From an uncultured Bacteroidales bacterium (lineage in GTDB: Bacteria; Bacteroidota; Bacteroidia; Bacteroidales; UBA932), in NCBI GenBank assembly GCA_905234775.1, contig CAJOJC010000002.1, positions 1-42,201 on the forward strand: a stretch of DNA of 42,201 bases, written 5' to 3'. The first letter of the stretch is position 1; each line of letters starts with the position of its first letter. The notes under the pieces were generated by a model. It was given only the letters and a program-made list of their open reading frames with translations, was not told the DNA's origin and searched no databases. The position numbers and the translations under genes are program-made. This document shows positions 34,332 to 42,042 of this stretch, in pieces.

Positions 34332-35798
34332 ATGAAATACTACGACAAACTGATTTTCGAGCTTTCGAAACCGGGGCGTACCGCCTATACCCTTCCCAAT
34401 AACGGCTGCAAGGCCAGCCTGTCTGAGCTCCCCGCCGGGCTTCTGCGCTCAGCCTCGCCGCTCCTTCCGGAAGTGAGCGAGCCTGACCTCGTCAGACACT
34501 ACACCAACCTCTCCCAGATGAATTTCGGCGTTGATACTGGCTTCTACCCGCTGGGCAGCTGTACTATGAAGTACAATCCGAAAATCAACGAAGAGATTGC
34601 GGCGATGCCGGCCTTCCAGGGCCTTCATCCCCTTCAGGACGAATCGACCCTCCAGGGTGCGCTCGAGGTTTACTATGAGATGGATAAGGCCCTCGCCGCC
34701 ATCACCGGCATGAAGCGCTTTACCCTTAATCCCTGTGCGGGCGCCCATGGCGAACTCACGGGCCTGATGATAATCCGCAACTATCACCTCCTCCGCGGGG
34801 ATACCGCCCGTACGAAGGTGATCGTCCCGGACAGCGCCCACGGCACCAACCCCGCATCGGCGGCAGTCTGCGGCCTCGAGATAGTCGAGGTCAAGTCGGG
34901 CGCGAACGGCCTGGTCGACGTGGAATCGCTGAAGCCGCTGCTCGGCCCGGATATCGCCGGCATCATGATGACCAACCCCAACACGCTCGGACTGTTCGAA
35001 AAGGACATCAAGGAGATAGCGGCGCTGGTCCACGAATGTGGCGGCCTGCTCTATTACGACGGCGCGAACATGAACCCGCTGCTCGGAACCGTGCGGCCCG
35101 GAGACATGGGCTTCGACGTGATGCACCTCAATCTCCATAAGACGTTCTCGACACCCCATGGCGGAGGCGGCCCGGGAAGCGGCCCGGTCGGCGTATGCGA
35201 AAGGCTCGCCCCCTGCTTGCCCGTCCCGAGGGTGGAGAAGCTGCCCGACGGCAAGTTCACGGTCGTGGGATCTTCGGCCGGAGCGGCCGGCAGGGTCTCG
35301 GCGTTCATGGGCAATTTCGGGGTGATTCTGCGCGCTTATGCCTACATCCTGATGCTCGGAAAGCAGAATGTCAAGATGGCCGGCAAACTCGCGACCCTCG
35401 GCGCAAACTATATCAAGGAGAGCCTGAAGGACGCATACAAGCTCCCGATCCCGACCGTCTGCAAACACGAATTCGTGTTCGACGGCCTCATCGACGACGG
35501 CTCCGCGACCGGCAAGCCCGGTGCGACTACCCTCGACGTAGCGAAGCGCCTGCTAGACTACGGCTTCCACGCCCCGACCATCTACTTCCCTCTGCTCTTC
35601 CATCAGGCTCTGATGATCGAGCCTACGGAGACTGAGTCGAAGGAGACGCTGGATGCGTTTATCGAGGTGATGCATAAGATCGCCCGCGAGGCGGCCGAGG
35701 ATCCTGATATCCTCCACAACGCACCCCATAAGGCCCCGATCACCCGTCCCGACGAAACAACAGCAGCACGCAATCCTATCCTGAAATGCGAATTATAA
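34332..35798 (+). CDS. gcvPB: Glycine dehydrogenase (decarboxylating) subunit 2
   Basis: This is the PLP-binding half of the P protein. The 488-residue protein has YPLGSCTMKYNPKINEE near residue 73, DSAHGTNPASAAVCG near residue 166 and the PLP lysine in NLHKTFSTPHGGGGPGSGP near residue 268. The C-terminus (RPDETTAARNPILKCEL) is as usual for subunit 2. It overlaps the lpd start by 13 bases. Confidence 0.97.
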   Translation: MKYYDKLIFELSKPGRTAYTLPNNGCKASLSELPAGLLRSASPLLPEVSEPDLVRHYTNLSQMNFGVDTGFYPLGSCTMKYNPKINEEIAAMPAFQGLHPLQDESTLQGALEVYYEMDKALAAITGMKRFTLNPCAGAHGELTGLMIIRNYHLLRGDTARTKVIVPDSAHGTNPASAAVCGLEIVEVKSGANGLVDVESLKPLLGPDIAGIMMTNPNTLGLFEKDIKEIAALVHECGGLLYYDGANMNPLLGTVRPGDMGFDVMHLNLHKTFSTPHGGGGPGSGPVGVCERLAPCLPVPRVEKLPDGKFTVVGSSAGAAGRVSAFMGNFGVILRAYAYILMLGKQNVKMAGKLATLGANYIKESLKDAYKLPIPTVCKHEFVFDGLIDDGSATGKPGATTLDVAKRLLDYGFHAPTIYFPLLFHQALMIEPTETESKETLDAFIEVMHKIAREAAEDPDILHNAPHKAPITRPDETTAARNPILKCEL

Positions 35799-37126
35799 TC
35801 ATTGGCGCCGGTCCTGGCGGTTATGAGACCGCGGTCGAAGCCGCTAAGCGTGGAATTGAAGTAACGCTGGTCGCGGGCGGTCCGCTCGGCGGAACCTGCC
35901 TTAACGAGGGATGTATCCCGACTAAGACCTTTTGTCATTACTCAGAACTGATCGAAGGAATGTCGAAGGCGGAGGCTTTGGGTATTACCCGGGCTCCGGC
36001 GTTCGATTTCGCGAAGGTTGCCGAGCGCAAAGAGGCCGTAGTCGCCCAGTTGCGCGAAGGAATCGGTCAACTGCTCCGCCATAAATTGATAACCGTTGTA
36101 GAGGGCAAAGCCTCTCTGAAGGACCCCCACACGGTAGTCGTAGACGGCGTCGAGTATTCCGGTGATAAGATAATTATTGCTACCGGGTCGGTTTCCGCTT
36201 CGCTCCCCATTCCGGGGGCGGATTTGCCTGGAGTTATTACTTCGAAGGAGATTCTGGAGCTCACTGAAGTTCCGAAACGCCTGGCCGTTATCGGCGGCGG
36301 AGTTATCGGCCTGGAGTTCGCTTCGATCTTCAAGAGCTTCGGCAGCGATGTTTCAATTTTGGAATATGCACCCACGATTCTGCCGCGTTTTGATACGGAT
36401 CTGGCGAAGAGGCTGAAGCTCGCGCTCGGCAAGCGTGGTATCAAAATCGAAACGGCTGCGCAAGTGACAGGTATCACTAGGACGGACGGCGGGCTCGCGG
36501 TTTCGTACGCCGCTAAGGCGGGCGAGGCTTCGGTCGAGGCGGACCTGGTCCTGATGGCCGTGGGCCGCAGGCCGAACCTGGAGTCGCTGAATCTCGCCGA
36601 TCTCGGGATCGAGTTCTCGCGCCGCGGTATCGTGGTCGATCAGAACATGCAGACGAGCGTTCCGGATGTCTATGCGATCGGCGATATCGTCGGCGGGATG
36701 ATGCTCGCCCATGCCGCTACCTTCCACGGTCTTCGCGCGCTGAACCACATATGCGGACAGCCGGATTCGATCGACTTCGGCATCATCCCCGCGGCCGTGT
36801 TCTCACTGCCAGAAGCCGCATGCGTGGGCATGACCGAGGACGAGGCTAAGGCCGCCGGAATCGCGGTCCGCTGCCTGAAGTCGCAGTTCCGCGCCAACGG
36901 CAAAGCAGTGTCGATGGACGACACCGAGGGCTTCTGCAAGATCGTTGTCCGCGAGGAAGACGGCGCCATTCTGGGCTGCCACCTCTTCGGCCCCCACTCA
37001 GCGGATATTATTCAGGAGATTGCCGCGCTGCTCGCCAAGCGTGCCACGTTAGCTGATTTGCAGGACATTATTCATGCCCACCCCACTCTGGGCGAAGTAA
37101 TTCAATCGGCGGCGCATAGTGCATAA
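35786..37126 (+). CDS. lpdA: Dihydrolipoyl dehydrogenase (L protein)
   Basis: Lpd reoxidises the dihydrolipoyl arm of GcvH, producing NADH. The 446-residue protein has an FAD fold at the start (IIIGAGPGGYETAVEAAKRG), the redox-active disulfide in GGTCLNEGCIPTKTF near residues 36-41, and a central NAD-binding GGGVIGLEFASIFKSFG near residue 172. The C-terminal catalytic HAHPTLGEVIQ follows. Being at the end of the gcv cluster suggests it is dedicated to glycine cleavage. Its stop codon touches the first base of a 70-bp repeat. Confidence 0.96.
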   Translation: MRIIIIGAGPGGYETAVEAAKRGIEVTLVAGGPLGGTCLNEGCIPTKTFCHYSELIEGMSKAEALGITRAPAFDFAKVAERKEAVVAQLREGIGQLLRHKLITVVEGKASLKDPHTVVVDGVEYSGDKIIIATGSVSASLPIPGADLPGVITSKEILELTEVPKRLAVIGGGVIGLEFASIFKSFGSDVSILEYAPTILPRFDTDLAKRLKLALGKRGIKIETAAQVTGITRTDGGLAVSYAAKAGEASVEADLVLMAVGRRPNLESLNLADLGIEFSRRGIVVDQNMQTSVPDVYAIGDIVGGMMLAHAATFHGLRALNHICGQPDSIDFGIIPAAVFSLPEAACVGMTEDEAKAAGIAVRCLKSQFRANGKAVSMDDTEGFCKIVVREEDGAILGCHLFGPHSADIIQEIAALLAKRATLADLQDIIHAHPTLGEVIQSAAHSA

Positions 37127-37265
37127 TGTCATTCCCGACCCGATCGGGAATCTAAGATGCCCGGTCAAAGCCGGGCATGACTCTAGAAGATCTGCATGTC
37201 ATTCCCGACCCGATCGGGAATCTAAGATGCCCGGTCAAAGCCGGGCATGACTATAGTAGATCTGC
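37126..37265. repeat. Tandem pair of 70-bp repeats, each a double hairpin (REP/BIME-like)
   Basis: Two copies (37126-37195 and 37196-37265) agree at 68 of 70 positions by hand alignment. Each contains ATTCCCGA-N5-TCGGGAAT and ATGCCCGG-N6-CCGGGCAT stems, and this 54-bp core is bracketed by GTCAT and ATGAC. The right copy extends into the DUF4249 gene and supplies its last four codons plus the TAG stop. The left copy keeps the same bases but has GAG in place of the stop. The hairpins also lie between converging lpdA and the DUF4249 gene, where they may act as terminators. Confidence 0.9.
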
Positions 37266-38255
37266 GATATCGATAATTTCGCTTTCGGCGAGGGAGATGC
37301 CGCCGAGGACGCCGTAACCGCCGGAGATATTGGTGTAGGCGACGCTTGGAGGGCAGAAGCCGAGCATGGCGAGCCAGTTGCTTTCGCGGTTATACAAAGA
37401 ATTGAGATATCCGTAGCTCTCGTCGGAGAATTTCAGCACCTGAATCTGCAGCTTGATAGAAAGTGTTACTGTAACGGGCGGTAGTTCGTTGCCTTCGTCG
37501 TCGTAGCGGTTCTCCTCCCAGGTATATTCGCGCGGATCATACATCATTATGGCGTTGAGCGTCTGACCCTCGAATTCTTCTCCGCTGTACATTCCAAAGT
37601 GGAACGCTCCTGGGCAGCCCATCACAGACAGATCCTGCTCGAGGACTATGTCCCCCTCTATCATGGTCGGCGCTGAGGACATTTCGTAAGACTGATCCTC
37701 CGAGCCGTCGTCGCGATGGGTGGTCATATACTGCTTGATCGCGATTCCGAAGCGGTCTGTAGGCAGCACTTCGTTCTGGAAGTTAATCAGGAACTGAATG
37801 TACGGCATTATCGGTCCTCCTACCATCTCGGCGGTGAGGGAGAACGAAGGTTTCACCGGTACCGTGGTCGTCGCGCTGACCGGCGCGGTCTCTTCCGTCT
37901 CTACTTCAAGACTGAGCTTAGCCCCCGCAGGGATAGGATCATCGGTCCAATACAGGCTCTTGGCCGGTGCAATCGCTCCAGAAGACAGGAACAAAGAGTC
38001 GCTTACCGGATGAAGAACCACGGATGTGCCGTCGACCTTCAGGTCCATGCTCTTAAGAGTATAATCCTCGCCGTCAGAGGCCTTTGCGTTGACCGGCATG
38101 GCCTTATACAGCCGCACCAGTGTCGTATCCGAAAGGCCCGCGTAGCACTCTACGTACATCCGAGGTTCACCGCCCACGTCGTTCAGTTCAAAGCGCTCCT
38201 CGCAGGAGAAGAACCCCAGCGCAGCAACAAGAATCAATACAAATCTCTTCTTCAT
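37251..38255 (-). CDS. DUF4249 family lipoprotein
   Basis: The 334-residue protein is a lipoprotein by its N-terminus: MKKRFVLILVAALGFFSC, with Cys18 as the lipidated residue. The rest fits DUF4249, which pairs with TonB-dependent receptors in Bacteroidetes; VRLYKAMPVN, VDGTSVVLHPV and a C-terminal LNSLYNRESNWLAMLGF are visible. It is likely a surface partner of the receptor encoded 6 bp upstream, with unknown ligand. Its last codons and stop derive from a repeated 70-bp sequence. No SusD-like features are visible. Confidence 0.85.
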   Translation of the reverse strand: MKKRFVLILVAALGFFSCEERFELNDVGGEPRMYVECYAGLSDTTLVRLYKAMPVNAKASDGEDYTLKSMDLKVDGTSVVLHPVSDSLFLSSGAIAPAKSLYWTDDPIPAGAKLSLEVETEETAPVSATTTVPVKPSFSLTAEMVGGPIMPYIQFLINFQNEVLPTDRFGIAIKQYMTTHRDDGSEDQSYEMSSAPTMIEGDIVLEQDLSVMGCPGAFHFGMYSGEEFEGQTLNAIMMYDPREYTWEENRYDDEGNELPPVTVTLSIKLQIQVLKFSDESYGYLNSLYNRESNWLAMLGFCPPSVAYTNISGGYGVLGGISLAESEIIDIADLL

Positions 38256-38261
38256 AGGGCA

Positions 38262-40442
38262 TCAGAACTTTAAGCAGAAACTGATAGTGGGGATAATAGG
38301 GATGATACCATAGGAGACGCCGACCATCCTGCCCTCATGCTCTTCGGTGAAGCCGAACATGGGGTTGACGTGGTTGTAGACGTTGTAAATGCTTATCGTA
38401 GTAGTGGAGTCGAACCCATGGCGCGTCTTTTTGTGGAAGTTGAGGCCCATGTCCATTCTGTGGTAGGCCGGCAACTCGAAGTTGTTCGGCGAGCCGTAGA
38501 GTTCGTAGCCGAGCTCATAATCGTAGCCGTTTTCATTGTCCCAGATGACGCCGGTCTTGCCGGTGAAGCGGTTGCCGCTGTGGTAGAGCCAGGCGCCGTA
38601 GAGCTCAAACTTTTTATTGAAGCGGTATGAGGCCGTGAGGGTAATCTTATGGCGGTTGTCGAAGCGGTCGGGATACCAGTCGAAGGAGAAGGTGCGGAAG
38701 CGACGCTCGCTCTTCGAGAGGGTGTAGTATGCCGCGGCCTGGAGTTTCTCGGTCTCATACTCGACGCTCAGCTCGGCTCCGTACGCCCGGCCGATTCCCT
38801 CTTCGAACATCTCTTCCCACTGGTTGATCTGCGGGAGGATGGCGTTGGTGCCCGTGTACTCGTAGAGGTGGATCATGGACTTGTAGAAGCCCTCGAGATC
38901 GATCGTAAGGCCCACGGGGAGTTTGAGGGTGCCGCCGAGCACGTATTGGTCTGAGTGCATGGGCTTGACCTTCGCCGTGGAGGGCATCCAGAGGTTGGTC
39001 GGGAGATCGATGTAGACCGCCGAAACCTGGTGGGCGAACTGGTTCATGGACGAGAAGGAGCCCTTGAAATCGAGGTAGTCCGTGGCCATGAACTTCACCG
39101 CTGCGCGCGGCTCGATTCGGTTGTAGGCCTTGCCGTCCACGAGATACAAGGCGTCGCGCAGGCCCATGTTGAGGCGCCACTGCCGCCCGAGCGTGATCTC
39201 GTCTTCCGCGTATGCGGCGATCTCGCCCCCGAGGTAATGCTTGCTCTGCTTGTCCGGGGTCATGTCGGTCATCGGGAATCCGTTCGCCTTCACGTTGATG
39301 CCCGAATCGCGCGAGGGGTCATAGGTATGGACGAGGCCGTTGCCGCCGAAGCGGAGGTGGTGCCCATCCCAGCGCTTGCTGAAGAAGTTGACCTTCGCCC
39401 CGATGTCATAGACGCGCGAGAGGTTATTCTCGAACAGCTTGAGGTTGATTCGGGTGACGTTCCCGTCTTCGTCGCGCTCGACCATGGTCGCACCGATCTC
39501 GGCCTCCATTCGGGACGTGTAGTTAGTGTAGAAGAGCGACGCCTCCATATCGAAGGTTTCGGACCACTGTCGGTCCCAGGTTAGCGTGCTGAGGATGTTG
39601 CCCCACTTCAGGCGGAAGTCAAGGTTCGCGCTGGTGGTCGAGTTGTCTTCCCGCTGGTTGACGATCAGGCCCGCCTTCAGCAGGTCCTGACCATAGTAGC
39701 TCGACCATGAGAGCTTGCTGACCGGGGAGAATTTATGGACGAACTTGAGGTTGAAGTCGCCGAAATCGTAGTGCGTTTTTCCGGCCATCTCCTCGGTGTT
39801 CGGGTTCTTTATGAAGAGCATCGCGATGCTCTTGACTATGTCGGTCCATGTCCGGCGCGCGCCGAAGTTGATCGAGGTCTTGCCCTTCCACAGCGGGCCC
39901 TCGACCTGGACATGACCGTCCACAAGGCCCAGGGAGACCGTGCCGTGCCAGTGTTCGAAATCGCCGTCTTTCACACCCACGTCCACGACCGAAGAAAGCC
40001 TGCCGCCGAAGCGGGCGGGGAAGCCGCCTTTGTAGAAGTCGGCATAGTCGATGACGTCCGTATTGAACGACGAGAACATCCCCACGAAGTGGCTGATCTG
40101 GTACATCGGAACCTGGTCCAGCAGGAAGAGGTTGTCCGAGCCGTCGCCTCCGCGCACGTAGAGTCCGGAGGACAGTTCCGCTCCGCCCGATACGCCAGGC
40201 ATCATCTGCAGGGTTTTGATAAGGTCCGGAGCGCCTAGTACCGCGAAGTTGCGGCCGATTTTCGAGCCTTCAATTCGCTGGAGGCTCGTCTGGGTTACGA
40301 TCTGGCGTATGGTTCTTTCGTCGCGGATGACAGCGGCGTCGAGAGTGTCCACTTCCACCAACGACAAACTGTCCAGCCTCGATAACTGCGCGAACGCTAG
40401 AGACGGGAGAAGAAGTAGAAGCAGTGAAAGTTTAAGCTTCAT
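38262..40442 (-). CDS. TonB-dependent receptor
   Basis: This outer-membrane receptor imports an unidentified ligand using TonB energy. The 726-residue protein has a signal peptide (residues 1-18, ending LAFA), a plug domain at about 40-160 (GAPDLIKTLQMMPGVSGG, GLYVRGGDGSDNLFLLDQVP), and a long beta-barrel ending in the aromatic FCLKF. It lacks the CarboxypepD_reg-like domain often found ahead of the plug in Bacteroidetes relatives. A TonB box is not obvious, but VEVDTLDAAVI near residue 30 is a candidate. It overlaps pncA by one base (TGATG), so translation is coupled. Confidence 0.93.
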   Translation of the reverse strand: MKLKLSLLLLLLPSLAFAQLSRLDSLSLVEVDTLDAAVIRDERTIRQIVTQTSLQRIEGSKIGRNFAVLGAPDLIKTLQMMPGVSGGAELSSGLYVRGGDGSDNLFLLDQVPMYQISHFVGMFSSFNTDVIDYADFYKGGFPARFGGRLSSVVDVGVKDGDFEHWHGTVSLGLVDGHVQVEGPLWKGKTSINFGARRTWTDIVKSIAMLFIKNPNTEEMAGKTHYDFGDFNLKFVHKFSPVSKLSWSSYYGQDLLKAGLIVNQREDNSTTSANLDFRLKWGNILSTLTWDRQWSETFDMEASLFYTNYTSRMEAEIGATMVERDEDGNVTRINLKLFENNLSRVYDIGAKVNFFSKRWDGHHLRFGGNGLVHTYDPSRDSGINVKANGFPMTDMTPDKQSKHYLGGEIAAYAEDEITLGRQWRLNMGLRDALYLVDGKAYNRIEPRAAVKFMATDYLDFKGSFSSMNQFAHQVSAVYIDLPTNLWMPSTAKVKPMHSDQYVLGGTLKLPVGLTIDLEGFYKSMIHLYEYTGTNAILPQINQWEEMFEEGIGRAYGAELSVEYETEKLQAAAYYTLSKSERRFRTFSFDWYPDRFDNRHKITLTASYRFNKKFELYGAWLYHSGNRFTGKTGVIWDNENGYDYELGYELYGSPNNFELPAYHRMDMGLNFHKKTRHGFDSTTTISIYNVYNHVNPMFGFTEEHEGRMVGVSYGIIPIIPTISFCLKF

Positions 40443-40945
40443 CAGGCGACTTGGGCCTTTCCGAAATCGGGTTTTGTGGTGGGGTCGATGGCGACACAGC
40501 CCTGGGCGAGGACTCTGACTTTTGCGTCGGGATGGGCCTCGGAGGTCATCTTGGCGCAGTTCGCAACGCAGTAATCGTAGCAGAGGCCAACGATGTCGAG
40601 CTCTATGTTGTCGTCTTCTGCATTTGCGAGGAGGTCGACTCCATATTCCTCTTTCTGCGAGTCCTGGCCCTTAAGGATGGTCTGTTCGGCCGCGTCCTTC
40701 AGCATCCAGAAGGGTTCGGCGCCGGGAGTTCCTGCGACGCAGTGCTGAGGCCATGGGCCGCCTTGCGGCGCAAACGAACAATGATTGGCAGGGTGCCAGT
40801 CCTTGGTCATGATGACCTTGTCGTAGCCCCCGTCCTGAAGCAAACCTTTTATATATTGGAGTGCAGAAACCCACTTGGCGTAGCCTACGCCAAGCGACCC
40901 GTCGACGAAATCATTCTGCGGGTCGATCAGAGCAAGTATTTTCAC
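40442..40945 (-). CDS. pncA: Nicotinamidase (isochorismatase-family hydrolase)
   Basis: PncA converts nicotinamide to nicotinate for NAD salvage. The 167-residue protein carries the catalytic Asp in LIDPQNDFVDGSL near residue 8, the metal-binding DWHPANHCSF and the His of WPQHCV near residues 49-70, a lysine near 92 (ILKG), and the nucleophilic Cys in GLCYDYCVANCA near residue 127. The zinc-type ligands favour nicotinamidase over other family members. It is shorter than usual (about 180-215). The start is GTG at 40945, overlapping the TAG of the small membrane gene upstream. Pairing with a TonB receptor is unusual. Confidence 0.9.
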   Translation of the reverse strand: MKILALIDPQNDFVDGSLGVGYAKWVSALQYIKGLLQDGGYDKVIMTKDWHPANHCSFAPQGGPWPQHCVAGTPGAEPFWMLKDAAEQTILKGQDSQKEEYGVDLLANAEDDNIELDIVGLCYDYCVANCAKMTSEAHPDAKVRVLAQGCVAIDPTTKPDFGKAQVA

Positions 40946-41118
40946 TAGACTTTATTCCTGAGCCAGAAGTAGTAGAGAGCTACGCCGATCCAGCTGAGTG
41001 CGAGAACGAAAACGATAAGAAGGATCTTGGTGATAAGGGAAACATTCTTCTTCAGAATGTCGAGTACACACCAAATCGCGGCGATAACACCAAGAATGTA
41101 AATAATGGTTCCGATCAT
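40945..41118 (-). CDS. Small two-helix membrane protein, PLDc_N-like
   Basis: A 57-residue frame starts at ATG 41118 and ends with TAG at 40945-40947. It has two hydrophobic segments, IIYILGVIAAIWCVL at about residues 5-19 and KILLIVFVLALSWIGVALYY at about 31-50, separated by a polar turn with DILKKN. The pattern resembles PLDc_N-type small membrane proteins (LDI...K...WIGVALYYFWLR). A one-base overlap with the pncA GTG start supports translation. Its function is unknown. Confidence 0.75.
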   Translation of the reverse strand: MIGTIIYILGVIAAIWCVLDILKKNVSLITKILLIVFVLALSWIGVALYYFWLRNKV

Positions 41119-41140
41119 AGTAGGTTTTATTTAAATCGTG

Positions 41141-41148
41141 CTAAGATA
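41141..41148 (-). promoter_or_regulatory. Weak -7 element for the small membrane protein-pncA operon
   Basis: The minus strand reads TATCTTAG, one mismatch from TAnnTTTG, ending 23 bases before the ATG at 41118. No TTG at -33 is visible. Confidence 0.3.
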
Positions 41149-41160
41149 CTACTTTTTATC

Positions 41161-41168
41161 TATATTTG
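41161..41168 (+). promoter_or_regulatory. Orphan -7 element facing right
   Basis: TATATTTG is a perfect TAnnTTTG element with no gene on the plus strand before the terminator hairpin at 41211-41248. It may be a chance match in AT-rich DNA, or drive a short RNA of about 70 bases. Confidence 0.3.
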
Positions 41169-41210
41169 CGGAACATAGACTAATTAACCTTATTCAAGAT
41201 AGGCTATGCC

Positions 41211-41248
41211 CCACAAAAAAAGCAGGCCGAAGCCTGCGATTTTTGTGG
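41211..41248 (-). terminator. Terminator hairpin downstream of tRNA-Ala
   Basis: A 6-bp GCAGGC-CGAA-GCCTGC stem (41222-41237) is extended by CCACAAAAA at 41211-41219 pairing with TTTTTGTGG at 41240-41248. The minus strand has a run of seven T after the stem. The outer arm includes the last bases of the tRNA, so the terminator and tRNA 3' end overlap. The plus strand also has a T-run, so it may work both ways. Confidence 0.8.
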
Positions 41249-41318
41249 AGCATACGAGGATCGAACTCGTGACCTTTAGATTGCGAACCTAACGCTCTAC
41301 CAACTGAGCTAATACCCC
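41246..41318 (-). tRNA. tRNA-Ala (anticodon CGC)
   Basis: The minus strand folds as a 73-base tRNA. The acceptor stem is GGGGTAT with ATGCTCC, the D arm contains GCTC-AGTTGGTA-GAGC, the anticodon loop is TTCGCAA with anticodon CGC, and the T arm is ACGAG-TTCGATC-CTCGT. The third acceptor pair is G-U (G3-U70), the main alanine identity element, and the discriminator base is A. No CCA is encoded. It reads the codon GCG. Confidence 0.93.
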
Positions 41319-41328
41319 ATTGGGACTG

Positions 41329-41358
41329 CAAAGGTAATATTAATTATTGAGAAAGCAA
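41329..41358 (-). promoter_or_regulatory. Promoter of tRNA-Ala
   Basis: On the minus strand TTG (41356-41358) and TACCTTTG (41329-41336) are spaced by 19 bp, an ideal -33/-7 pair ending 11 bases before the tRNA. The -33 element abuts the stop codon of the lipoprotein gene. Confidence 0.78.
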
Positions 41359-41820
41359 CTACTTCTTTTTGAGCGTTACGTCCGCCTGGGCTTCAAGCAT
41401 TCCCATATACCAGCTTCCGTCTCCTTCCTTGACTTTCTTCAGTTCGGGCGTTGCCTCTGCAGATTCGAATTCTCCTCCGTTTTCTTCGCCGTCTATGTCC
41501 TCAAATACAACAACGACCTTATCTGGCCATAAGCCCCTCTCTCCTCGATTGAATAGATATTTGCCGCTGGAATCTGTATATAGAGTGTCATATTGCGAGT
41601 ACGAACTGTATTTTGATTCTATAGCGACTCTGATGCCCTCAACAGGCGACCCGAATTCGTCACTTACCGTGCCGAGAACTTTATATGTTGCGGATGGCTC
41701 TCCGTACATACATATGTCTTCTTTACTTGGATCGTCATCTATATTTGCTATCTCCGCACACGATGCGAAGCCAAGCATTCCGAGAGCTACAGCGACGAGT
41801 TTGTTCCAAAACGGTTTCAT
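41359..41820 (-). CDS. Putative lipoprotein of the rSAM/lipoprotein system
   Basis: The 153-residue protein has a lipoprotein signal (VALGMLGFASCAE, Cys21 lipidated). A conserved MYGEPSATYKVLGTVSDEFGSPVEGIRVAIES segment follows the CAE region, broken here into MYGEPSATYKVLGTV and PVEGIRVAIES. It matches the Bacteroidetes family known as radical SAM-associated putative lipoprotein, with a carboxypeptidase-regulatory-like beta-sandwich (SSGKYLFN). The radical SAM partner is not in the window, although the flank to the right was cut at 42201. The role is unknown. A TATATTTG promoter element lies 23 bases upstream. Confidence 0.78.
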   Translation of the reverse strand: MKPFWNKLVAVALGMLGFASCAEIANIDDDPSKEDICMYGEPSATYKVLGTVSDEFGSPVEGIRVAIESKYSSYSQYDTLYTDSSGKYLFNRGERGLWPDKVVVVFEDIDGEENGGEFESAEATPELKKVKEGDGSWYMGMLEAQADVTLKKK

Positions 41821-41842
41821 AATTAGAAAGTTAATTTCGAGT

Positions 41843-41850
41843 CAAATATA
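41843..41850 (-). promoter_or_regulatory. Promoter -7 element of the rSAM-type lipoprotein gene
   Basis: The minus strand reads TATATTTG (TAnnTTTG), ending 23 bases before the ATG at 41820. The nearest TTG upstream is 25 bp away, longer than the usual 19-21. Confidence 0.5.
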
Positions 41851-41969
41851 AACATTATATACTTAAATATGTTCTCAAGATGGAAACAGAACGAATTCTT
41901 CTGCGGCCGTGACACTCCCATCCTCGTCCCAGCAATTTTTCTTTTTTGATACTCCGTTTATTTGTTGTG

Positions 41970-42001
41970 AGACCTCACGTATGCGCGTGAGGTCTTATTT
42001 T
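41970..42001 (+). terminator. Terminator-like hairpin upstream of the last lipoprotein gene
   Basis: A perfect 10-bp stem, AGACCTCACG (41970-41979) with CGTGAGGTCT (41986-41995) around a 6-base loop, is followed by TATTTTGT. It has the form of a plus-strand Rho-independent terminator, but no plus-strand gene ends before it. It could end a small RNA or form a leader hairpin of the gene at 42043. Confidence 0.5.
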
Positions 42002-42042
42002 GTCAAATGAATTGGTAGCCCGATAATTAATCACACAATCAT

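Noticed and set aside
34449..35468. A 339-codon minus-strand frame opposite gcvPB.
   Set aside because: It is antisense to the conserved PLP-binding region and no domain is visible in its translation.
37126..37265. Repeats at 37 kb as a CRISPR array.
   Set aside because: There are only two copies, in direct tandem without distinct spacers, and no cas genes.
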